Origin: Gelidibacter algens
GTDB taxonomy: Bacteria > Bacteroidota > Bacteroidia > Flavobacteriales > Flavobacteriaceae
NCBI RefSeq assembly: GCF_001678675.1
Contig: NZ_LZRN01000008.1
Coordinates: forward strand, 87,097-151,096
DNA: 64,000 bases
Reading direction: 5' to 3'
Positions 16,904 to 23,623 of this stretch are shown here, piece after piece (within the stretch, counting starts at the first letter, position 1; every line of letters starts with the position of its first letter). A model generated the notes under the pieces. It was not told the DNA's origin. It saw only the letters and a list, made by a program, of their open reading frames with translations, and made no database searches. A program made the position numbers and the translations under genes.

Positions 16904-18267
16904 TTAATAAGTTCAATACGTTTAACCTGTTTATTTTTTCTGAGGTAACTTTGAATAATGTGTTGGGTATCTCTATTATTGTCCATAGGTGTGATAATAG
17001 TTTCCAACACTTTTTTATTGGTAATTTGATAATTGAGATTATAAAAGCCGAGACCTTTAAAAATCCCATCTTCTATAAGAAGCACACTATGTTCATCAAT
17101 GGCTCTTCCTTTATCGATTATAACCATATCCTGATTGTCATAACTGTTTTTGGCGATCATTTCTTGTACGCGTATATTGTAGTCTAGTGCGCTTTCTTCC
17201 TCTATGCATGCCCCTTCACATTCTTTGACCTGGTATTTAAAACAACTTTTTTTAGCAGTGTCCAACCCCACTAATTTTGGACAGAGCTTAAAGTTATCAA
17301 CGGCTTTAAACAGAAATTGCTTGCCGCTTTGGTAATTGGAAAATGTGGTAATGGGCATTTTTCTTCCGTCAGCACTGTCAATTTTCAAATTGAGATACCC
17401 ATTTTCATCTGTAAAGCTATACAGCGCATGGGTAAATATGTTTCTTCTCATAGCCTTGTTAAAAGAAGGCTTGTTTCTTTTAATTTCAGCACTTTCCTTT
17501 AGCAGTGCCACTAATTCACTACCCGTAGCCTCATAAGTTACTGCGGCTACTTGATTTTGCATTTTTTTTGACTTGGGATTGGAACTCGTAAAATGCTGAT
17601 TCACCCTATTTTTAATGTTTTTGCTTTTGCCTATGTAAATGATTTTTCCGAAGGTGTCATGTAAATAATATACGCCAGTAATGGAAGGCAAATCCTCCAT
17701 GATGGTTTTGAGGTTGGTTGCCATTTTGTATGTTGGCTCTGCTCTTACGGCATCTTGAATGATATGTTTATCGAGATCTTTTGCCAATAGTATTTTGAAC
17801 AATTTCACTGTGGCCAATGCATCTCCAGAAGCCCGATGCCTATCACTTACAGGAATACCAAGCGCTCTGGTAAGTTTGCCCAAACTATACGATTCTTGCT
17901 CTGGCATAATTTCTTTCGCCAACTCAACGGTGCAAAGCGTTTTTCGCTTAAACTCAAAGCCGAGTCTGCTAAATTCTGTGCGTAGAATACGGTAATCAAA
18001 TTCAGAGTTATGCGCTACAACGATGCAATCTTCAGTAATTTCAACAATGCGCTTGGCAACCTCATAAAATTTGGGGGCGGTAATCAGCATTTTACTGTTT
18101 ATGCCGGTTAAATTGACTACAAAGGGTTGTATTTCCCGCTCCGGATTGACAAGGCTGATGAATTGATCAACAACCGTATGACCGTCAAATTTATAAATAG
18201 CGACTTCAGTGATACCTTCCTCATTGAATTTGCCGCCAGTGGTTTCTATGTCTAATATTGCGTAAAT
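16900..18267 (-). CDS. Exonuclease (DEDDh) / GIY-YIG endonuclease fusion, probable non-AUG start
   Basis: The protein joins a DnaQ-like 3'-5' exonuclease domain (about residues 1-175) to a GIY-YIG nuclease domain (GVYYLHDTFGKIIYIGKSKN, about 200-280) and a UvrC-like tail, suggesting a DNA repair role. The first ATG, at 18090, would remove exonuclease motif I. That motif, ILDIETTGGKFNEEG, is encoded in the same frame between 18088 and 18260. An in-frame stop at 18295-18297 is followed by no ATG, GTG or TTG, so ATT at 18267-18265 (giving MYAILDIETTGG) is the best start, for 455 residues. Motif II (HNSEFDY) and motif III (HRASGD) are intact. Confidence 0.8.
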   Translation of the reverse strand: MYAILDIETTGGKFNEEGITEVAIYKFDGHTVVDQFISLVNPEREIQPFVVNLTGINSKMLITAPKFYEVAKRIVEITEDCIVVAHNSEFDYRILRTEFSRLGFEFKRKTLCTVELAKEIMPEQESYSLGKLTRALGIPVSDRHRASGDALATVKLFKILLAKDLDKHIIQDAVRAEPTYKMATNLKTIMEDLPSITGVYYLHDTFGKIIYIGKSKNIKNRVNQHFTSSNPKSKKMQNQVAAVTYEATGSELVALLKESAEIKRNKPSFNKAMRRNIFTHALYSFTDENGYLNLKIDSADGRKMPITTFSNYQSGKQFLFKAVDNFKLCPKLVGLDTAKKSCFKYQVKECEGACIEEESALDYNIRVQEMIAKNSYDNQDMVIIDKGRAIDEHSVLLIEDGIFKGLGFYNLNYQITNKKVLETIITPMDNNRDTQHIIQSYLRKNKQVKRIELIK

Positions 18268-18402
18268 GGGCTTATCTTTTGTTAGACTCTCTTTTTACTC
18301 TTCGAAATTAAAGCTTAAAAAAGAGTGATGATTTAATTTATAATATGTTTTTTACTGGAATCTCCATGCAACTCTCATAGATTTTACGACAGAAGGAATT
18401 GA

Positions 18403-19071
18403 TCAATCGTAATTCCGTTCGCCAAAGATACTACTTCCAAGTCTAATCATGGTGCTGCCATTTTCAATAGCAATTTGATAATCGCCACTCATGCCCATAC
18501 TTACAGTTTTTAGGTTGCAGTTTTCAGACTCCACTTTTTTGAGTTGTTCCCAAATTGCTGTCAATCGATTAAACTCTTGCTTAATTTGTTGTTCATCATC
18601 AGTAAATGTTGCCATCCCCATCACGCCAACAATACAGATGTTTTTTAATTCTGAAAATTCTTGAGATTGTAAAATTTCTTGAGCTTCTTTGGAGCTCATT
18701 CCAAATTTAGAATCTTCATCGGCAATTTTTATCTGAAGCAAACAATTGATCGTTCTGTCATGTTTATGGGCTTGTTTGTCAATTTCCTTCAACAGTTTAA
18801 GATTGTCAACACCGTGAATAAGGCTCACAAATTCTGCCATGTATTTGACTTTATTCCGCTGGACGTGGCCAATCATATGCCATTCGATATCTTTAGGCAT
18901 TTGGGCTTCTTTCTCAACCATCTCTTGGATTTTATTTTCTCCAAAAATGCGTTGTCCGTCATCATAAGCTTCCATCAGATCGCTGACGGGTTTTGTTTTT
19001 GAAACTGCTACAAGCGTAACATGTTCTGGCAGCGAAGATTTTATATGTTGAAGATTTTCTTGTATACTCAT
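18403..19071 (-). CDS. YggS/PLPBP-family pyridoxal phosphate homeostasis protein
   Basis: This is a cytosolic, single-domain TIM-barrel PLP-binding protein that buffers the cofactor; the family has no confirmed enzymatic reaction. The PLP lysine lies in LVAVSKTKPVSDL (about residue 25). GENKIQE and WHMIGHVQRNK are family signatures, and SMGMSGDYQIAIENGSTMIRLGS binds the phosphate. The ATG at 19071 gives 222 residues. An ATG two codons earlier (19077) is equally possible. It lies downstream of the DUF1015 gene on the same strand with a 64-70 bp gap. Confidence 0.93.
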   Translation of the reverse strand: MSIQENLQHIKSSLPEHVTLVAVSKTKPVSDLMEAYDDGQRIFGENKIQEMVEKEAQMPKDIEWHMIGHVQRNKVKYMAEFVSLIHGVDNLKLLKEIDKQAHKHDRTINCLLQIKIADEDSKFGMSSKEAQEILQSQEFSELKNICIVGVMGMATFTDDEQQIKQEFNRLTAIWEQLKKVESENCNLKTVSMGMSGDYQIAIENGSTMIRLGSSIFGERNYD

Positions 19072-19141
19072 GGTCATGTATTACTATTTTAATGTTTTTC
19101 GATCAGTTGTAATATTAACAAATCAAGAAAGAATTATCCTA

Positions 19142-20380
19142 TTAAAACTCATAGATGGTGACGCCACATCTTAATTTTGGTTCAATAAATGTGCTTTTTG
19201 GGGGCATTTTGAGTCCGTCATCAGCAATAGTTTTCATTTCTTCTATAGAGACAGGAACCATGCCAAAGCCAACTCTATAGTGGCCATGATCAATGGCACT
19301 TTTCATGGATACAATGTCCTTTTTTCCGTTGATATAGCCAATTCGGTCTTCATTTCTCAAATCTTCAATTCCTAATATAGGTTGTAAAATGGTCTTGTAC
19401 AAAATTTGAGAGTCCAACGCATCTAAAGACGTCTGAATTTCATAACTCTTTTTTCGCAAATAGAGGGAATAAAATTCGCCATCCAAATACATACTAAAAT
19501 GATGGTTTTTAGAAGGATGATAAGGAAGTAGTCCCCTGTTTTCAATCCGATAGAGCGTATCTAACTGAATCAAGAACTCTTCTTTGGTCAGTCCGTTCAA
19601 ATCTGTGATGACACGGTTAAATTCATGAATTTTCAAATCAGATTCAGGAATCAGGAAACTCATAAAAAAGTTATAAGGTTCCTTGCCAGTGTGCTCTGGA
19701 TTATTAGCCTTTAAATCTTTGTACAGCAAATAAGAAGAGGCAGATCTGTGGTGGCCATCGGCAATATATAGGGTCTCCATGTTTTGAAACTCATGTGATA
19801 TTTTTTGAATCAGCAGGTCATCTTCAACCTTCCAAAGCAAATGGGTGTCTCTGTAGGTTGTTGTGAATTCATATTCGGAACGCTCTTCTTGTACCTGTTC
19901 AATAATCTGGGCAATCACGTCATTATCTGGATAGGTGAGAAGCACGGGTTCAGCATTAAAGCCTACAGTTTTCAGATAGTCCTTAAAAATAATCTCGCGA
20001 TATTCAATGGTGTCTTCATGTTTCTTGATACTGTCATTTTCATAATCTTCAGCGCTAGCCGCGGCAATAATACCATTGAAGACCTGGTGGTCTCGATCTT
20101 TAATTTGATACACATAATAACAAGGCTGCTCATCTTGAACAAAAATAGCATCCTCCTTAAATTCCAAATATCGGTTTCTTACAAGATTGTAGCGTGCCTC
20201 ACCAGAAATTTGTTTGTCAAACTTGTAGCCAGGATTGACAATGTGCAAAAACGAAAACGGATTGTCCCTTAATCGCGACTCACGTTGCTCTAAAGTATAA
20301 CTTTGATAGGAACGCGACGCTACCAAACTCACTTTGTCTCGCGTGGGTCTTACTGCTTTAAATGGGATGATGTTGGCCAT
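19142..20380 (-). CDS. DUF1015 family protein
   Basis: This is a 412-residue soluble protein of the DUF1015 family. The opening segment (IIPFKAVRPTRDKVSLVAS) and the conserved YIADGHHRSASSYLLYKD motif (about residues 205-222, with an H-H-R cluster) identify it. The ADGHHR site resembles a nucleotide- or kinase-type pocket, but no reaction has been established to my knowledge. Homologues often lie near serine-biosynthesis dehydrogenases; here the upstream neighbour is a 3-hydroxyacyl-CoA dehydrogenase. The 85-bp gap upstream is filled by a heptamer-periodic inverted repeat. Confidence 0.85.
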   Translation of the reverse strand: MANIIPFKAVRPTRDKVSLVASRSYQSYTLEQRESRLRDNPFSFLHIVNPGYKFDKQISGEARYNLVRNRYLEFKEDAIFVQDEQPCYYVYQIKDRDHQVFNGIIAAASAEDYENDSIKKHEDTIEYREIIFKDYLKTVGFNAEPVLLTYPDNDVIAQIIEQVQEERSEYEFTTTYRDTHLLWKVEDDLLIQKISHEFQNMETLYIADGHHRSASSYLLYKDLKANNPEHTGKEPYNFFMSFLIPESDLKIHEFNRVITDLNGLTKEEFLIQLDTLYRIENRGLLPYHPSKNHHFSMYLDGEFYSLYLRKKSYEIQTSLDALDSQILYKTILQPILGIEDLRNEDRIGYINGKKDIVSMKSAIDHGHYRVGFGMVPVSIEEMKTIADDGLKMPPKSTFIEPKLRCGVTIYEF

Positions 20381-20390
20381 GTTTTTGAGT

Positions 20391-20460
20391 CCTTAGTCTT
20401 CAGTATCCAGTCTTCATTCCTCAGAAGGAATTTGACTGCCTACTGAGGACTGAACACTGT
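20391..20460. repeat. Heptamer-periodic inverted repeat (imperfect hairpin)
   Basis: Ten successive 7-bp units can be drawn through this gap (CCTTAGT, CTTCAGT, ATCCAGT, CTTCATT and so on). The two halves pair as four short stems separated by 2-3 nt internal loops: AGTC/GACT, CAGTA/TACTG, CAGTC/GACTG and ATTCC/GGAAT, closing on a TCAGAA loop (20421-20426). Confidence 0.8.
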
Positions 20461-20465
20461 GAAGA

Positions 20466-21353
20466 TTACAAAAATTGTTTTGCTACATTTTCAGCCTTTC
20501 TGCTTTCTGAATAGTCATAAAAACCTTCCCCAGATTTTACACCTAATTTTCCAGCGCGTACCATATTGACAAGCAATGGACAAGGCGCGTATTTTGGGTT
20601 TTTGAACCCTTCATACATGACATTTAAAATGGAAAGGCAAACATCCAATCCAATAAAATCAGCCAATTGTAATGGTCCCATTGGGTGTGCCATTCCCAAT
20701 TTCATTACGGTATCAATTTCGGTAACACCGGCAACACCGTTGTAAAGGGTTTCAATAGATTCGTTAAGCATTGGCATCAAAATTCTGTTGGCCACAAAAC
20801 CTGGATAGTCGTTGACTTCAACAGGGTCTTTTCCTAGCGTTTTTGACAGTTCCATGATGGTTTTGGTAACTTCATCACTAGTGTTATACCCCCGAATGAT
20901 TTCAACCAATTTCATAATCGGTACCGGATTCATAAAGTGCATTCCAATAACTTGCTTTGGTCGGGAAGTGACGGCTGCAATTTGGGTAATGGAAATAGAA
21001 GACGTATTGGTGGCCAAAATAGTGTCTTTGTCACAAACCTCGTCCAATTGCTTAAATATTTTGAGTTTTAAGTCGCTGTTTTCAGTAGCAGCTTCCACGA
21101 CTAAATTGGCGTTTTTGACACCTTTAGGGATGTCTGTAAACGTGGTGATATTACTTAAGGTGTCATTTTTTTGAGCTTCTGTAATACGTTCTTTGGCAAC
21201 CATCCGATCTAAATTTTTCGTGATGGTTTCTATTCCTTTATGGAGCGATGCTTCGCTAATATCAATTAATTGAACTTTAAAACCACTTTGTGCAAAGGTA
21301 TGCGCAATGCCATTTCCCATGGTTCCTGCTCCAATTACGGCTATGTTTTTCAT
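20466..21353 (-). CDS. 3-hydroxybutyryl-CoA dehydrogenase family protein
   Basis: This 295-residue NAD(P)-dependent enzyme oxidises 3-hydroxyacyl-CoA or reduces acetoacetyl-CoA in short-chain acyl-CoA metabolism. The N-terminal Rossmann motif is IAVIGAGTMGNGIAHTFAQ (residues 4-22). The catalytic histidine is in GMHFMNPVPIMKLVE, and the catalytic-dyad glutamate is probably the one at the end of that motif. The C-terminal helical domain (PMGPLQLADFIGLDV) is complete. Fatty-acid versus PHB-type specificity cannot be told. It lies in a minus-strand series with the oxidoreductase upstream. Confidence 0.92.
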   Translation of the reverse strand: MKNIAVIGAGTMGNGIAHTFAQSGFKVQLIDISEASLHKGIETITKNLDRMVAKERITEAQKNDTLSNITTFTDIPKGVKNANLVVEAATENSDLKLKIFKQLDEVCDKDTILATNTSSISITQIAAVTSRPKQVIGMHFMNPVPIMKLVEIIRGYNTSDEVTKTIMELSKTLGKDPVEVNDYPGFVANRILMPMLNESIETLYNGVAGVTEIDTVMKLGMAHPMGPLQLADFIGLDVCLSILNVMYEGFKNPKYAPCPLLVNMVRAGKLGVKSGEGFYDYSESRKAENVAKQFL

Positions 21354-21396
21354 TGAAATTTAGTTTTTATTTTCTCGAAGGAGGGAATCTTATTCT

Positions 21397-21441
21397 TATC
21401 CTTAATCCTTTTCCTATCCTTAATCCTTTCCGAAGGAAAGG
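21397..21441. repeat. 15-bp direct repeat with adjoining hairpin
   Basis: TATCCTTAATCCTTT occurs twice, at 21397-21411 and 21415-21429. The second copy runs into a perfect 7-bp hairpin CCTTTCC-GAA-GGAAAGG (21425-21441). It lies between the oxidoreductase and dehydrogenase genes, with no coding content. Confidence 0.85.
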
Positions 21442-21536
21442 AAACTGTTATGTTACTATTTGTGTTTAATTATGTTCTTGCGTTAGTCTACTCCTCCAGA
21501 GCGTCTCCTTCCCTTTGGGCAGAGCTGGAGAATGGA

Positions 21537-22496
21537 TCAAAACTGATCAATAATCATCGTCGCTACACGCAAGGCTTCTGTGCCATCATGAAGCGTGACA
21601 ATTGGTTTTGTGTTTGTGTTAATGGCGTCTGCAAAAGTTTCCAATTCGTCCAAAATAGCGTTGTTATTGGAAATTTCTGGATTGTCAAAGTAGATTTGCT
21701 TCTTTACACCTTCGGCATTTTGAAGAATCATATCAAAATCTCCAGGCGTGCTCGGCGCGTCTTTCATCTTGACCACTTCACATTTTTTCTCCAGAAAATC
21801 GACTGAGATATAAGCGTCCTTTTGGAAAAATCGCGTTTTACGCATATTTTTTAATGAAATTCTGCTGGCAGTTAAATTGGCGACACAACCATTTACAAAT
21901 TCAATACGCGCGTTAGCAATATCTGGGGTATCACTAATAACAGAAACCCCGCTTGCAGATATATTTTTGACTTTTGATTTCACGACACTTAATATAATGT
22001 CTATGTCATGGATCATCAAATCCAAAACGACGGGCACATCAGTCCCTCGTGGATTGAATTCTGCCAGTCTATGGCTTTCAATAAACATCGGATTTTGAAT
22101 TTGGTCTTTTACCGCTTTAAACGCAGGATTGAAACGCTCCACATGACCAACTTGGCCCTTTACCTGATTTTCAGCAACGAGAGATCTTAGGGTTTCAGCT
22201 TCCTCCACAGTATTGGTTATTGGTTTTTCAATGAAAATGTGCTTGCCTTTGGAGATTGCTAATTTTGCACAGTCGTAATGAGACAGGGTGGGGGTTACAA
22301 TATCCACAACATCTACAGCATCAATAAGAGCTTCAATAGAATCGAAATACTTGTATCCTAACTCGGCCTCAATTTTTTTGGCATTGGTTTCGTCAGCATC
22401 ATAAAATCCGATCAATTCAAATTTTTCAGATTGGTTTAGAAGGCGTAAGTGAATTTTTCCAAGATGACCAGCACCAAGAACTCCTGCTTTTAACAT
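21537..22496 (-). CDS. Gfo/Idh/MocA family oxidoreductase
   Basis: This 319-residue NAD(P)-dependent sugar-type dehydrogenase acts on an unknown substrate. The N-terminal Rossmann fold begins AGVLGAGHLGKIHLRLL. The family motif EKPITNTVEEA (about residues 92-102) carries the catalytic-site lysine, and GHVERFNPAF lies at about 117-126. The C-terminal half is the alpha/beta substrate domain. Homologues in flavobacteria are sometimes next to lipid A or polysaccharide genes, but nothing here points to a substrate. It has its own -7 box and heads the minus-strand series running to about 18400. Confidence 0.88.
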   Translation of the reverse strand: MLKAGVLGAGHLGKIHLRLLNQSEKFELIGFYDADETNAKKIEAELGYKYFDSIEALIDAVDVVDIVTPTLSHYDCAKLAISKGKHIFIEKPITNTVEEAETLRSLVAENQVKGQVGHVERFNPAFKAVKDQIQNPMFIESHRLAEFNPRGTDVPVVLDLMIHDIDIILSVVKSKVKNISASGVSVISDTPDIANARIEFVNGCVANLTASRISLKNMRKTRFFQKDAYISVDFLEKKCEVVKMKDAPSTPGDFDMILQNAEGVKKQIYFDNPEISNNNAILDELETFADAINTNTKPIVTLHDGTEALRVATMIIDQF

Positions 22497-22513
22497 GTGT
22501 AATACGTTTTATA

Positions 22514-22521
22514 CAAAAATA
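22514..22521 (-). promoter_or_regulatory. -7 box of the Gfo/Idh/MocA gene
   Basis: On the minus strand TATTTTTG matches TAnnTTTG, 17 bp before the start at 22496. This predicts a leader of about 10 nt. Confidence 0.55.
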
Positions 22522-22555
22522 GCTTTTTTTTAAGGCAGAAAAAAGAAAAAGTATA

Positions 22556-22597
22556 TGGAAGTCCGAAGCTTGAAGTTGGAAGCATGGAGCCATAAGC
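22556..22597. repeat. Heptamer-periodic repeat, degenerate (nnGAAGC)n
   Basis: Six successive 7-bp units read TGGAAGT, CCGAAGC, TTGAAGT, TGGAAGC, ATGGAGC, CATAAGC in the divergent gap between the oxidoreductase and pcm. There is no coding potential. Confidence 0.75.
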
Positions 22598-22697
22598 GCG
22601 TATCAAGAAACGGAAAGATAAAGCACCAAACATCTCACTAAAATCCTTGTAACTTCCTTTTGTTTGGGTTAATTTAGCCTACAAACTCACCACCGCT

Positions 22698-23339
22698 TTG
22701 AAAGATACATTTAAACATAAGGGCTTGCGACAGCAACTTGTTGGCATTGTAAAAGATAAAGGAATAACTGATGAAAAAGTATTAAAGGCTATCGGTAAAA
22801 TTCCGAGGCATCTTTTTATGGATTCCAGTTTTTTGGATCATGCTTATCAGGACAAGGCGTTTCCTATTGCTGCTGACCAAACTATTTCGCAACCTTATAC
22901 CGTGGCGTTTCAAACAGAGCTTATGCAGGTCAAGCCTGGAGATACCGTGCTTGAAATTGGTACTGGAAGTGGCTATCAAACGGCCGTCTTATGCGATTTG
23001 GGCGCCAAAGTTTACAGTATAGAGCGCCAATTGGAGCTTTTTAAAATCACCAGTAAGTTTCTTCCTAAACTTGGGTATCGCCCTAAAAAACTAATTTTTG
23101 GAGATGGTTATAAAGGACTCAAGGAAGAAGCGCCTTTTGACAGTATTATCGTAACTGCCGGCGCGCCTTTTGTACCGAAATCTTTAATGAGTCAGCTTAA
23201 AATTGGTGGCCGATTGGTGATCCCCGTGGGAGATCAGGTGCAGACCATGACCTTGTTTATTAGAAAAGGACCAAAGGATTTTGAAAAGCATGAATACGGC
23301 GAGTTTCGATTTGTGCCTCTTCTGGAGGATAAAAACTAA
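22698..23339 (+). CDS. pcm: Protein-L-isoaspartate O-methyltransferase
   Basis: Pcm repairs damaged proteins by methylating isoaspartyl residues with SAM in the cytosol. The 213-residue protein has the motif I SAM site VLEIGTGSGYQTAVL (about residues 78-92). PRHLFMD (35-41), ADQTISQPYTVA (58-69), the post-I region and the IIVTAGAPFVP segment are also present. The start codon is TTG at 22698; no in-frame ATG precedes the conserved KHKGLRQQLV opening, so a TTG start is supported by the family N-terminus. It is a single gene running toward DUF5686. Confidence 0.95.
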   Translation: MKDTFKHKGLRQQLVGIVKDKGITDEKVLKAIGKIPRHLFMDSSFLDHAYQDKAFPIAADQTISQPYTVAFQTELMQVKPGDTVLEIGTGSGYQTAVLCDLGAKVYSIERQLELFKITSKFLPKLGYRPKKLIFGDGYKGLKEEAPFDSIIVTAGAPFVPKSLMSQLKIGGRLVIPVGDQVQTMTLFIRKGPKDFEKHEYGEFRFVPLLEDKN

Positions 23340-23394
23340 TTTACTCAATTTTAGTTTAGTGCAAACTATGTAAAGTTAAGAGCGCATTTTTTTT

Positions 23395-23538
23395 ACCACT
23401 AATGTCACTAATTAGCACGAATAAATGAGCTGAGTTTATTTGAGATTCGTAGAATGATCAGCCGGAAATGATTACACTAATTTAAAAATCTAAAAATTTT
23501 TCAAAATTAGTGACTCTTCGAGTCACCCGCTTGAGCGG
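23395..23538. repeat. Intergenic CACTAAT-type repeat cluster with hairpins
   Basis: CACTAATGT, CACTAATTA and GCACGAATA run consecutively near 23398-23424. A distant inverted pair CACTAATTT (23475-23483) / AAATTAGTG (23504-23512) follows. Two perfect hairpins adjoin: GTGACTC-TTC-GAGTCAC (23510-23526) and CCGC-TTGA-GCGG (23527-23538). The whole 284-bp gap (23340-23623) lacks a gene. Confidence 0.75.
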
Positions 23539-23623
23539 ACGGACAGGATTGTGGCCAATTATGTTTAATCTATTTATTTATATTGAATAATGGAGAACAT
23601 TGTGGTCAAAACACATCTACCGT

